A DNA stretch of 64,000 nt from Laguncularia racemosa (lineage: Eukaryota; Streptophyta; Magnoliopsida; Myrtales; Combretaceae), in contig JBBMOL010000138.1 of the NCBI GenBank assembly GCA_037954665.1, positions 558,001 to 622,000 on the forward strand, written 5' to 3'. Positions 10,850 to 24,129 of this stretch are shown in pieces; the first letter of the stretch is position 1; each line of letters starts with the position of its first letter. Made by a program: the position numbers and the translations under genes. The notes beneath the pieces are model-generated. The model worked only from the letters and a program-made list of their open reading frames with translations, made no database searches and had not been told where the DNA came from.

Positions 10850-13800
10850 AGGATGGGAGGTTCTCTCCTCTTGGAGATTTCGTGCAACACTTTACCATCT
10901 TTATATTCATACTTTTCCCTTAATTTAAGATGGTGAGTTAGCATTTTCTTTCTATTTACCCAAGACTTATTCCTAGCCTATCCTTTATCAAGAGAGCCAT
11001 CACTAGTTTTACCACGGCTCCTTTGATGTTTAGGGGGACCAACCTTCCCAATTGATTTTGACTTGTCATAGCCATCATCAATAGAGCAGCATCACCTCCC
11101 CACCGGTTTGTTTATGAGAAGCCAAACCCACCTTTAGAGTACACACCCTTGAAACAAATTGCCCTACTAATGCCACTCATTATGTTCTAAGTTCAAGTTA
11201 ATCCTTCACTTTCCTCTTGATGTTAGGAATCGTGACATATAGTGCACCATAGTATTGCCCATGGCTGCCACATGTAGGTTTATATGGCGATGTACAACCT
11301 AACACAACATTTAATTAAATAGGATATTTATTACTCTAGTTACACTACCTTTACATGCACCAACAAACAACAGCAACTATATACCTATTATCCCACTTAA
11401 ACTCACAACAAAAGTTTGGAATTAACACTAACTTAATCTAGTACATGAAGAATAAATTCAATTCCAACCAATAATTATAGATACTTGAACTTTCAACATT
11501 CCCTTTTATTTCTTATAAACAAATGGCCTTTTTTCTTAAGTCTTGTGCTAGTTTTCTCACTTACACTATGATTAAAGACTCTTGGATACATTTAACCTAA
11601 AAAACCTCAAAACGAAACAAAGGACTAGGGGTCAACTAGGGCTCAACAGGCCAGTTAACTATCAATTCAAGAAGGGTCAATTGACCATATCCTTCTAAAT
11701 GGGTCTCGGTTAACTTATTGGGGTCAATTAACCATGGTCTCAAGGGTTTTTGGTCTAGGGTTCTATTTTAGATCAAATTTATGCAAGTTTTGGGGTTTTA
11801 AATGCTTATTCCTTAATTAAAAACCAATTTTTAGGCATCAAAACACAAGTTTAATAAAAAGATCATAACTTATTCAATGATTCAATCGTAGGTTCCCCTA
11901 AACCCATAATTGATCAACTTCTACAAATCTAAGGTCAGGGTTTTAGGGAAAAAGAGAAGGGAAAGAGAATGTATTACCCTAGAATCCTTTAAGAAATTGA
12001 ATGTTCTTCAGAGAGATTCGCAACCTTGACACTTTTTGTAAAATCCTTTCCTATGATAAGAGATTACTTTTGATTAATTAAGAAGAGATCAAAACAAAGA
12101 GTACAACTAATTGCTTACCTTTAATTGGATATTCTTATCATAAACTTTGATTCTTGATCTCTACAACAACAAAACAATTTAGGATTAAAATCTATTAATC
12201 CTTTAGCAAAAAGGAATCGATTGAATTGAAAAGAGAGAAAAACTTACCCAGATACTGGGAGATCTCTTACTCACCACCAACACGACTTCTTGAAAGGGAT
12301 AAGAGTTGGCGGTTACTAAATAAGACTTAGAGGTTTCTAGGTTTTTATTAGGTTATATAAATAAAAGTAAGTTAACCCTAAGAACAAAAAGCAACGTAAT
12401 TACCATTATGCCATTGCTTTTAATAGAATTATAGAGGCATTTCAAATTTAGCCAGAGGAGGAACCTAAGGGCAAAGTTCACACTAAATGGACCAAGAGTA
12501 GAAGTATCACAAGCAATCTCCTAAAGAGCAAATGAAGCAAGAGTTGTAAGCTGAAGAAGAGGCATATTCTTCTTTACTCGGCACTTTATAGTGGAATCAA
12601 AACATAACTAATCCACCAATGCCATTCTTATTACATGGATTGGTTAGGAATTTCTGGAGAGCAATGTAAAACTGATTTCCCTTCTTAATCAGAAGTTTAG
12701 TAATAAATCTTCTAAGACAAAGGAAATTCAATGTTTGAACCACAACCTCTCTAAAATTCAAGAACATGATGTATACATAAGCTATATTAACACCCAAAAC
12801 TATGTTGCCTAAAGTCTATAAATCCTCTCAGGAGATAATGATGTGAGTTTCCTTTCATGGACTATAGTTTGTATAAATTATTAGATGTAAGATGCGATAG
12901 TGAAGCAATAACAAAGTCACTTTCCTAACGTTCAACTTTACTTTCCAATTATCCTTAATGGCTCAGTCTCATGTATAACATTGCAAAACATACCTCATCG
13001 TAGTCATACTGCTAGCCTAACCACCACTCTTAATTCCCTAAGCAATCACAAATATCTAGACCAAGAGATATTTATAAGCACATGCAAGTTATTATATTAG
13101 ATCCATTATACATCATCCCTACTCGCATTACTCCTATTCAATCATCATCATTTTTTAGTTAAGTTGGTATAAGACATACACACAACGTCCTCATTACTAT
13201 ATCTAGTAACACGGCCTTTTCTATATATCACTTGCATCAATGTCCCTAGTATATCTTTAACTCTTAAACCTTCAATAAACTATAAATCATACTCCCACCA
13301 CAATTAATCTTTTAAATTGTTTGTACCTATTGTTGTGTTATCTAAATGGAAATTTGAGTTTGGCATGGATTGGACTCGAGTTGTTGATTTGGCACATTTC
13401 GAGTCTCCCTTTACTAGAAGAGTGTTTCCCTTTATGAAAGAGATTCGACATGGTGAAAGAACATTCTAGACAAAGCAAATAGTTTTTAGGGTTTTAAGGC
13501 TTTAAAAGGGGGTGTGAGATTTGAGTGGTTAAGAAATTTAAATTGAGGGAATAAGATTTGAGTGGTTAAAAGAGTGAAATTAAGGGAATTCATTAGAAAG
13601 TGATTTTAAGAAGAAGATTAAGAAATTTTAGGTGAAGAAAGTGTTTTGAGTGAGAGTGTAGTGAGAAAGAGAAGGTGAGGTCTTTGAAATAAAATGAGCA
13701 AAAGAACATTAGAAAGAATAAATAAACTTATAATCACAAGAAGGAGGAGTATCGTTCGAGTGCCTAGTCGAGCAACTTAAATGAAGTGCCATGAAATGCT

Positions 13801-16480
13801 TATATTTTGGTTCAGAGAGACATCATTTAAATATCTCAAGAAGGTATGTAAATATGTTAATTGTGATAATTTTATAAATAAATTCATCATTATTTTGATA
13901 TAAATATATTTTAGATCAAAATCTACCATAACAGTGCATTAATGAGTTCTAATAAATGGCGAGGAAGAATAATTTCTATTTTTTAATGGAAATCATTTTC
14001 GCAATATTTTATTTACATTTCCTATGATAGTTGACCACTTCCACCTATGATAAGTTCTCCAATAATGCTTTCAACTTCTATTTACCAATAAAAAACTTGT
14101 AGTTGCAATAACCTTTAGTATCATTTTTATTATATATGATAATTGTAAAATATAATCATTACATAGTAAAACATTATACAAGAGATGTTATAAAGAAACA
14201 ACACACCTTTAATATAATCATTGCTTGTTTATTGATGTAACATTTAAGGATAAAAAAAAAAAGAAAAAGCAACATGGTTATCTAGTAAGAAAGTATGTCA
14301 ACCTGAATAAAAAAAGTTCAAAAACCAATGTAAATAAAAGATTATACTATTTATTAGGTATTACATGCTATATGTTATATATAAGTGATATGTAAATGCC
14401 AACAAGAATTTAATATATATAGTTTGTGCAAAACATAAGTGATAATTATTTTGGAAACTATCTATATCATTGTCATACTTATGAAAATTTTATTGATACT
14501 TACACATCATGTGTACATAATAAGTACCATGTAAGACTTAATGAATCTTTCTTCTATATACAAGCTAAATGGCAAACTAGACCCAAGCTCAAGTGAATAC
14601 AACAACACAAGCAAATCCAAAAAATCAAGTACCCAACATGATCAAAGGGGAAGCTCAAACCCCTTAGTATTGAATGCCTTGAAGGTCTCGTTAAATAAGA
14701 CTGCTTATTACCAAGGGATGTGAGGAAGGCAATGAATAGTGAGAGCTTGAGAAAAACACACATGCACATAATAAAACACCAACTTTTTCAAATTTAAATT
14801 GATAATGGGTAAACAAATAGGAGACATAGAAGTTACTAAATAGATAGACATTCTAGTAGTTTCTATGAAAAGGAAATGAAATAAAAGAAAGCAAGACTAA
14901 ACCTTAGACATATTATTAACTTACTTTCATCCGTATTAGCATAACTTAGTATAGATTAACCTAAATTTAAATTTATACTAGGCCTATATTTTAGCCAAAC
15001 TTGTAACAATGTGTGATAAATGAGGAAAAATTGATGTTAAATGACAACCTTGTGAGATCTCGTTTTAATGACCTTGTGCAATCTTTATGTTTGTAGAGAC
15101 TTAATGGATTTGTTTTTTCTCAACAATTGTTTTAGATGATTGGATAAAACAAATAAACTTCCTATATCCTAAAAGAGAATAGATGAATATTTTAAAAACA
15201 ATGGCAACCTATTATTGAAAACATTTGTTAATACGTTTGAAAACCACAACTAACCTAGTGATAACTGTGTTATGAATTAAACCTTCATTAATTGTATTTT
15301 ATTCCTTAGTTTGTAGTAAAATTTTAGTTTAGATTTCCTTTTCATCAATTATATTTTTAAATTTTCCATCCATCTATATGTGATTCCAACCAATCACACT
15401 CCATTCAATCATAATCCAATAGTTATATCCATGACTATTATTTGAGATCAATCTTGGGTTCACTAGGATAAAAAAATGTTAAAACTATGTTGTAGATAAA
15501 AAAAATATTAAAACTATGTTGTGATCAACTTGATAAACTTGCTAGTGTATTGATTAGAAACCGTTAACCACATTCATGATTTTTGAGTCACTTATGTCTT
15601 AACAAGTGACCTAGGATATACAAACTCTATATAAGAAATGAATGGATCTCATATTCACTCACAGTTGTCTTGCACATGCATAATACTTGGTTGGATAACA
15701 AATTATGGTGGTGTTGAATCTACATCCATCCAAGCATGATGCTTATGTATTTGATGTACGATGATCTCTTGTTTAAAGATTTATCACACTTATTCACTAT
15801 GAAAGAAATTGATGAAGCTTCGATGTGGTTTTCTTGACACTTTGGACCATGTACAATGGGTTGGGATTCTCATGTATATCTTTTTTTTAACCCAGTTCCT
15901 CATAAAGTAAGTATGACTAGGATTAACACATGTATCTAATCTCATGAATGACTAACTTTACCCGAAGACTAATGTAGTATACGTTATCATTAAATCTATG
16001 TGTAGTATCTTGAAACTATGCATAAATACCAACAACATGGTCTAAGATGCATCACCTTCGTAATATCACGATGCACATATGATACACATGTATGTGTTTG
16101 GAAATCATAGGGGTGCACCTTAGAGCTTACCACTTGTTTATTTTCTATGCTTTGTGTGTGTGTGTGTGTGTGTAACATTAAATAACCCTTGCTCCTAACT
16201 AATGTTAAGCAAATATGCATAAACCCTATTTTATCTAGATTTACTAGGTAAAGTGATAGATAGAGATCCCAACAAGTTTATGTGTGTGGGGAACTTTAAA
16301 AGATATCGCATGTGTTGTTTCTAACATTAACGAAACATCATTAGCAATTTGTGTGTGTTTAGGGTAGTGCATGCAACTTGTGTACAATGGTGGTGTCCTT
16401 GTCTTATGTGTATGGTGGTGGTTTTACAGAGTGAGGCAATTCCTAAGTTTCCTATTTTATTCGCAATTCAAGCAAGTAGT
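10850..16480. other. AT-rich gene-free DNA, possible LTR remnant near 11640-12420
   Basis: No convincing coding sequence. About 11640-12420 has LTR-like texture on the minus strand: a TATA-like TTTATATAACC near 12350 and a GGTAAG donor-like site near 12245. It also contains repeated GGTCAATTGACC-like motifs near 11665-11740. A (TG)n tract is at 16153-16173. A near-tandem ~30-bp duplication (AAAACTATGTTGT core) lies at about 15468-15527. All weak. Confidence 0.5.
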
Positions 16481-19400
16481 TGTGAGGACCTAAGCTTAAC
16501 CAATTACATTGTAATAGTGTACGCGTGATGTAAAATGAATATATATATATATATATATATACACATACATGTAAGGAACACACATATATAAATACAAATA
16601 TGTATATAATTATAATTATACCAAAAATGATATACATATGTATATATATGCATACATATAACTACCTAAATATATATATATATAGCTATATACATATAAT
16701 ATGTTATAATATGTATTATATATATATAGTATTTGGAAAACTAATAAATAAATAAATAGAAAAATAATAATAAAATAATATACAATAAGTTAGTCAGTTA
16801 TTTAAGGGTAAATTAGCAATATAATAAGGCAAAAATGGGCATTAGAGAGAGTGATAAAAATTTTTCAAATTTTACAAACCTATAACTTTCTCCATTTCAT
16901 TTGAATTTTCTAGGAAAATTACAATTGAAAATTTCAACATGCAATTATCAGGGGAGGATGAGGAACAAGATTGAAGTAAGATGCAACAAGAATTTGAAGA
17001 AATAATTGAAGAAATTAAAGAAAAATCGTAATTAAACAGGAGAGGATCTAGTCTATTTGGTCGAAGGGGTTAGGGTGAAGCTGATGTTAGGCTAAGCTAG
17101 GGTTAAGGGATTAGGTGGAGAAGGATTCTAGTCGACACAGTGGTGGCTAAAGGATGGTGAACAAAGCTGCCCCCGGTAACGCCCGAAACTTCCTATGTTT
17201 GTTGAAAATATCAAATGTTAATGAAAAAAAAAATATGATAATTGGTATTCTAGCAAAATTTTGTACGTATATTAACGTGGTAATTCTATTTTGGTGAAAT
17301 TTGAATAAAAAATATGCGATTCTTAAGAAACGTCCTGTTTTAGTTGGAAATTAAATTGGAAAATGAATAGGGAAAATGATGTAGTTTTGATGTAATTTTT
17401 AGTATATAAGATCCTTATATGATGTAGTAGATCACCAAATCAATAATTGTTCAAATTGGAGTCATTTTCCATTTTTAGTGAATTTTTCAAGCCACTTACC
17501 TTGTTTTGGCCGAATTTAATCATTAGCAAAATTGGGGAATTTGATTTGACTGTTGAATTTGATGTTTAGTTGAGGTTCATTGAAGTATAATATGATATTG
17601 AGAAGCTTAAGTTAGTTACGGAACAAAAATGGGAGCATTCGACACAAAATTGCGATAATTTGAAACTATACGATTCAATACGAAATCGAATCAGAATTTA
17701 ATTATATTAATATATAATAGAGCATAATATACCCATATGCATATGAATAAGATATTGTAGGAAAATGGTGGATTATATGAGGTTATGATGGAATTTAGGG
17801 GTTTGGAATATTGAATTAGCAATTTAGGGTTCAATAAAGTAAATGGAGTAACATTGATTGGTATACCGATGATTCAGGTATTTTTGTTGAGTGAGGAGGA
17901 CATAGCAATTTGGCTGGTGCAACTATTTGCATTGGCATATATTGTTTTAGGTACGTGCCCCCTTAACTCCTCTCTTAAGTACAATTGGTCGATAATGTAG
18001 ACCACTTGTTGTTAGCTGAAATTACCCTGTACGACCACTTACTGTGATCAATGCAAGAGGATTGTTAGATTATATTGAATTGCTAATGGCTGGTTGTGTG
18101 TCCTAATGTGTTGGATTTGAGAAAAGGACATCAGAATCCTAGATGGGGTGGATGCAGGATTTGATTGTATTGTTCCTAATTGTATGTGATGTAATGAATA
18201 TAAATTATTGAATGCCTTATGATTGTGATGTAATGCTCGGTTATTGTTAGCTTATTGGATGAAGTTTGTATGACTGGTTGAGTTCATGCTATTATTGTCT
18301 CGATAATGATGAAATATCTAAATGGATGATAAAATGAAAAACTGATCGTTAACATGTATAACTTCATTAAAGTATACCTACTTGATTTTAGGACTCGAAT
18401 AAATCAAATGGGGTTTAGGTTGTAAGTACCTACTAACCCAAAACATTTAATGTAAGGAAAGTCTTGTTCCCTACCCGGTAAGTTTATGGTACGACCTTTA
18501 AGTCGACTTGGATAGGTTTAAGGTACGATTAACGAACTGGCCCGATTTAGTGGCCTATAAGGATCTGGTCACCCCTCTTGTTTGAGGCAGATGAAAGGCA
18601 AACTGAATGTTCTTAACTAAAAGAGTATGTAAGGAAGCCTTAATTGGCTGAGAAAACATTGAGTTTTGAAAAGTACATAAGGGTAGTTTATCTACCAATT
18701 GACAAGCTCTGCCTAAATGAACTAAAAAGTATTTGTGACCTGTGAGTAAACAGGAGAGACTTGAAATGGTCTCCAATTAAAAGGTTATGAGTTTTGTAAA
18801 ATGGAATTATAAGGAAAAGTTCATTTAGTAATATCATGGTAATGTTAAAATGTAAGAAATTAAACTGGGTTTCCTACGAGTATAGCTTTGAGTTGAAAAC
18901 TTGCTTACTTTGAGTAATCACTTCTGAAGTATTTGATAATATTGTTGGTTACTATTATGTGATTTTATTGTTTAATTTTGTTGGGTTGCTTTGCTAACCC
19001 CAGGTACAAGTATTGGAGAATAAGTTGCTAGGGACTTGGGTTTTTGGAGAGCATCGATAGAGGTAAACAGGCCTTTAGTTTTGATTTTGAAACTCTGTTA
19101 TTTTGTAATAGGATGTCCTGTACATAATGTTGTAGTGCTTGTAAATATGATCTACAAGTTTTGATCTTCGGATTGTAATGTGAATATATGTATGTATATG
19201 GTTGGATTTGTAATCTTTTTAAGCCGCTTAAGTTTACAAGATTAATCATAGGCTATGCCTACTTACTAGGAATGTAGATCCCAATAGTATATATATATGA
19301 TGTGACAGAAGACTTTAAGTACAGGCTTTTAGATATGATGTGGATTTTGAAATGATAGCGCTGATAGCGCCATTCTACATAATGTTTATAGAATTACATA

Positions 19401-19546
19401 CAGGTTAAAGTTACAGGTTCAGGATTAGTTAAATTTTCCTTATCTCTAATTCAAAGACGGCTTGGCAATCCACCTACAAGTACCGGGGAAAGTTACAAGA
19501 ATGTTAAACAGGTTTAATAATCAGACCTAGTAGGTGAGTCGCTATA
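16481..19546 (+). repeat. 5' LTR of element A (3066 bp)
   Basis: It starts TGTGAGGACC and ends ...GTCGCTATA, which corresponds to ...GTCACTACA in the 3' LTR, so the CA end has mutated. Internal sequence matches 50699-53761 along its length. A long (TA)n-rich tract at about 16538-16735 is more expanded than in the 3' LTR. The primer-binding site follows after 3 bases. No promoter start is assigned; TATATAAG near 17404 is one candidate TATA. Confidence 0.9.
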
Positions 19547-19549
19547 AGG

Positions 19550-19561
19550 TGGTATCAGAGC
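19550..19561 (+). other. Primer-binding site of element A
   Basis: TGGTATCAGAGC, a perfect match to the complement of the initiator-Met tRNA 3' end used by many plant LTR elements. It lies 3 bases after the 5' LTR. Confidence 0.95.
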
Positions 19562-19763
19562 TTAAGTTTATGTATTATGATTAAACCGTGTGAGCTTATG
19601 CAAGGTGGTTAGGTTGAATGAAGACTTCATGGTGTGTTAATTGATTTAACTTACCTAATTGTGAAGTATTTGTGTATTATGGAATACAGATGCTTGTTTA
19701 AGAAGTTTAGGTGTTTGATTTCTGATTGAAGTGTACTTATTTATGTAGATTTAATTGCAGTAG

Positions 19764-20810
19764 ATGGAAAGTGGAAGAGGTCGAGGCAAAGGCAGAGGAA
19801 GGAGGGCCAAGAATGTGGTCCCTTATGATTAGCAAGAGGATTTACCTCCACCACCTCTAGCACTAGCTCCACAAAATCCAATGGAGCAGATGGTTGCTGT
19901 AATGTAAGCTTGGGCTAAAGTTATGGCCAAGGATTAGGAGGGGATAAACTGGCCAAGGTACAGAGGATTGTAAAGCCCTTTGATGGTAAAAGTCTAAACC
20001 TCACTACAGCTGTGAATTGGATAAATTCTATGGAAATAGATTTCCAAGTACATGATATTCTTAAGGATAAGAAGGTGGACTATGCTGCAGTACTATTAGA
20101 GGATACTACACATGATTGGTGGGTATCACATAAGGAGCTGATGGAAGCTCCAATTACTTAGCCAACATTTAAGGATGTTTTCCTAAGTCAGCATTTTCCC
20201 TCATGTGTACAAGATAAAATGGGGGAAAAAATTTATGAATTAAAGCAGAGGGGCAAGAGCATAATGGAGTATGAGTGAGAGTTTAGCAGATTGTTGAAAT
20301 TTTCTCCATTAGCCTATTAGAATGATGAAGAGGTAAAAGTTGATAAATTTCGTGCAAGGCTAGATATCTACTTTCAAGCGGAGTTGAAAAGAAGTAAAGT
20401 TGTGACTTATGTGGAGATCATGAATGAAGCCCGTATATTGGAACAAGTGAGGGATATGAAGGGTATAGAGGGTCCTTCACACAAAAGGAAGAATGGAGGT
20501 AATTTTGGGCAAAAATGGAGTGAGGATAAAGGAAAAGCTAAGAAGTAGTATTAGCTACCAGTCCGACCTTAGAGGAGTCAGACTTATACTATGGTGTGTT
20601 GGAAATGTAAGGTAATCACAAGGCTAATGAATGTCCTCAGCTGAGAGGAAAATGTTATAAATGTGGGGGAGATAGACATATGGCTAGGCAGTGTCAAAAT
20701 CTTAAGGACCTCCAATGTTACACTTATTGACAGTTTGGTCATACTTCCCATAATTCTCAAGGTAGGAGTGAGGGAGGTCAGCAGACTCTAGCCCTAACAC
20801 CTAGGCATGC
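19764..20810 (+). pseudogene. Gag of element A, main part
   Basis: An ATG at 19764 opens an arginine/glycine-rich N-terminus (ESGRGRGKGRGRR), followed by a proline-rich stretch, the gag core (VKPFDGKSLN, AVNWINSMEIDF, TTHDWWVSH, FLSQHFP, EYE.EFSRLLKFSPLAY) and zinc knuckles: one damaged CWKC copy near 20600, one intact CYKCGGDRHMARQC near 20652-20693, and a third with its second cysteine lost to a TGA near 20715. Stops are mostly CAA/CAG to TAA/TAG. At least one frameshift near 19970. The frame is cut at 20810 by element C and resumes at 27649. Confidence 0.8.
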
Positions 20811-21684
20811 TGATACGAGATCGGTTTGATCGGATTCCTAACTAATACGAACCACGCCAACGTGTGACGAAACCCAATACCAATACGTTCAGAATTCGTT
20901 ACCTAAGATGCCAAACACCCTCAAGTGGAAACCGTGACCCGTTGTCTATAAGCGAGACAAGAACCTTGGTATAATATGAAGACGCCACAATCGGGATGAA
21001 AGACCGATTGATAAGTCGGGATGAACGCCATGGAAGAAAAATCCGATAAGTTCTAGATTAGTTCTTTAAAGAACCAAGAGAGGAATTCTCTCAAAAGTGT
21101 TTTCAAACTTTCAATGTTGTATGTTATATATTCTAACCCTAGGAGCTTTATATTAGGGTTTACAATTCGTAACAATAAAGCCCAAAACGACATAGCTTAG
21201 ATAAGTTGCGTAAAAATAAAAAAATAAGACATGAAGGCCGGCGTCGGGGAGATACACGGCCGTGTACTTTGGCCATGTATAATTCTGTGGAAATCTTGAC
21301 AATGTACACGACCGTGTACTTCTAGTCGTGCATCTTTCTGTGGAAATCTTAACAACATACACGGCCGTGCCTTTTAACGTGTATACGACCGTGTATGATT
21401 CTGTGTAACCTCCAAACTCCTATACGGCCGTGCCTTGTAAAGACACGCCCTCTTCAACCCGTATCCATTATGACTTGTACAAGAGCAAGGGCATTCCCAT
21501 GGTTGTTCCAATCATTCCAACTTCATGATTGCTCCAATCATTTCCAACTTCATGGACATCCTTTATCAACCCATTAAGTGCTTCCTTTAATCGTTTCGAT
21601 CGAGTTCTTGTGATCGATCCAGGTGGCACTTCAAGAGGATCTACATTCCATCTTCTGGCTTGGCTCCCATCATGGATCTCATCA
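20811..21684 (-). repeat. 3' LTR of element C (874 bp)
   Basis: Bounded by the CATGC target duplication on the left and the polypurine tract on the right. A minus-strand TATAAA is at 21147-21152. U3 contains five copies of an ACACGGCCGTGT-like palindrome between 21254 and 21432, about 53 bp apart for the first three. The first ~180 bases of U3 (about 21500-21684) are also readable in frame as the C-terminal tail of Pol. Confidence 0.92.
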
Positions 21685-21698
21685 TTCCCCTCCTATTA
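21685..21698 (-). other. Polypurine tract of element C
   Basis: On the minus strand this is AATAGGAGGGGAA directly against the LTR start TGATGAG. It would prime plus-strand DNA synthesis. It overlaps the TAA-TAG stop pair that now ends Pol. Confidence 0.85.
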
Positions 21699-22676
21699 AA
21701 AAGGATTTGTCCTCAAACCATCGCCTGCATCAAAAGGACTCAAATCAGTAACATCAAATGTAGCACTTACTTGATACTCACCGAGTAAATCTATCTTGTA
21801 TGCATTATCATTGATGCACTCAAGGATTTGAAATGGTCCATCGCCTCTAGGAAGTAGTTTAGATCGACGCTGCACAGGAAACTGCTCTGTACGCATGTGA
21901 ACCCAAACCCAGTCTCTAGGTTCAAAGACAACTTGTCGAAGACCCTTATTGGCTTGTTTCACATACTACTCTATTCTTCGCTCAATGTTTAGCCTTGCCT
22001 TCTCATGGATCTGTTTAACAAATTCTGCTTTCTTCTTGCCATCTAGATTAACATACTCAGAAATAGGCAAAGGTGATAAATCCAAAGGAGTTAATGGATT
22101 AAAACCATACACAATTTCAAAAGGAGTAAACTTAGTAGTAGAATGCACTGTACGGTTATAGGCAAATTCAACATGCGGTAAACAATCCTCCCAACTTTTA
22201 ATGTTCTTTTTAATGACAGCCCTCAACAAAGTAGATAAAGTTCGATTTACTACCTTAGTTTGACCATCAGTCTGTGGATGACAAGTAGTAGAAAACAATA
22301 ACTTAGTTCCTAACTTAGCCCACAAGGTCTTCCAGAAGTAGCTTAAGAACTTAGCATCTCTATCCGATACATTTGTTCTAGGCATACCATGTAATCTCAC
22401 AACTTCCCTAAAGAACAAATTGGCAATATTGCAAGCATCATCCGTTTTGTGACGAGGAATGAAATGTGCCATCTTGGAGAATCTATCTACAACTACAAAA
22501 ATAGAATCCCGACCATGTCTAGACCTGGGTAATCCTAACACAAAATTCATGGAAATATCTACCCAAGGCTCGTGAGGAATGGGAAGTGGGGTATAAAGCC
22601 CTTGAGGTTGGACTTTAGATTTTGCTTGCTTACACGTAACACATCGCTCACAAATCCTCTCGACATCTCGTTTCAT
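21696..22676 (-). pseudogene. Integrase and C-terminal tail of element C Pol
   Basis: Two frames separated by a single TAG (after ...NIERRIE, at about 21963-21965). The first holds the integrase zinc finger cysteines (CERCVTCKQ) and the catalytic core with DISMNFVLGLP, VVVDRFSKMAHF, SDRDAKFLSYFW and HPQTDGQTKVVNRTL, so the DDE core looks largely intact although the first Asp context is NFV. The second is the C-terminal domain (VFEPRDWVWVHMR, SKLLPRGDGPF, INDNAYKIDL, DLSPFDAGDG, RTNPF). It ends at TAA-TAG just before the LTR. The domain joins element DNA into the chromosome. Confidence 0.88.
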
Positions 22677-22682
22677 GTGAGG

Positions 22683-24129
22683 CTAATAAAAGTGTTCCTG
22701 CAATACCCCTAAGGTTTTAGCTACTCCAAAATGTCCCATTAAACCTCCTCCATGAGACTCCCTCACTAATAATTCTCTTAAAGAACAAATTGGAATGCAT
22801 AGTTTACTCCCCCTAAACAAGAATCCTTCATGTTTATAAAATTTACCATGCCCACTCTTCTCACAATGCACATACTCCTCACAAAAATCTCGATCAGCAG
22901 CATATAATTCCTTAATGTGCTCAAAACCAAGCAGTCTAGAACTAAGAGTAGAGATAAGAGTATACCTTCTAGAAAGTGCATCAGCAACGACATTCTCTTT
23001 ACCTTGCTTGTAGTGGATCACATATGGAAATGTTTCGATGAACTCCACCCAACAAGCATGCCTTTTATTTAGCTTATGTTGCCCCTTCAAGTACTTCAAG
23101 GATTCATGATCAGTGTGGATCACGAACTCCTTTGGCCAAAGGTAGTGTTGCCACGTCTCCAGGGCTTGAACCAATGCATATAACTCCTTGTCATAAGTAG
23201 GGTAGTTCAAGGTTGCCCCACTTAGCTTCTCACTAAAGAATGCGATTGGCCTTCTCTCCTGCATAAGCACTGCTCCAATACTTAATCCTGAAGCATCACA
23301 CTCAATTTCAAACGTTTTAGCAAAGTTAGGTAAAGCAAGTAATGGCGCCTGAGTCAGCTTATTTTTCAGCATCTGAAAGGCCTTCTCTTGTTGCTCTCCC
23401 CATCTGAACCCTACGTTCTTCTTAATTACCTCAGTAAGTGGTGCTACAATGGTACTGAAATCCTTCACAAATCTCCTGTAAAAACTTGCTAGTCCATGGA
23501 AACTCCACACATTACTTACATTAGTTGGACTAGGCCATTCTTGGATCGCACGAATATTTTCTTCATCAACCTGTATTCCCTGTGCACTAACAACAAAACC
23601 AAGAAACACAAGTTTGTCTGTGCAAAAAGTGCACTTCTTGAGGTTAGCATATAATTGCTCCTTTCGAAGTACTCCTAAAACATCCCTTCAAGTGAGATAT
23701 ATGATCTTCCAAACTCTTGCTGTAAATGAGAATATCATCAAAATAGACAACCACAAATTTGCCAATAAAAGTCCTCAAAACATGGTTCATAAGTCTCATA
23801 AAAGTACTAGGTGCATTAGTTAAACCGAAAGGCATTACTAACCACTCATACAATCCATATTTCGTTTTGAATGTGGTTTTCCATTCATCACCTTCTTTCA
23901 TTCTAATTTGGTGATATCCACTTTTCAGATCAATTTTGGAAAAGACACTAGACCCATGTAACTCATCTAACATGTCATCTAAGCGAGGAATGGGATGACG
24001 ATACTTTATCGTGATGTTGTTGATGGCGCGGCAGTCAACACACATTCTCCATGACCCATCCTTCTTAGGCACCAAAATCACAGGCACTGCACATGGACAC
24101 ATGCTTTCTCCCACGTACCCCTTCTCCAT
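22683..24129 (-). pseudogene. Reverse transcriptase and RNase H of element C
   Basis: RT begins MEKGYVGESMCPCAVPVILV, with KDGSWRMCVDCRAINNITIK, FSKIDLKSGYHQIRM, MPFGLTNAPSTFM and the catalytic YFDDILIYS intact near 23735. A frameshift near 23690 breaks the frame, which resumes at about 23640 with VFLGFVVSAQGIQVD. RNase H follows (FEIECDASGLSIGAV, PIAFFSEKLSG, YDKELYALVQALETW, FVIHTDHESLKYL, ADALSRR), then the H2C2 zinc-finger start. A stop near 22680-22682 (HFY stop PHMKRD, where TGG is expected) separates it from integrase. All key catalytic residues are visible, so this is a recently dead copy. Confidence 0.9.
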
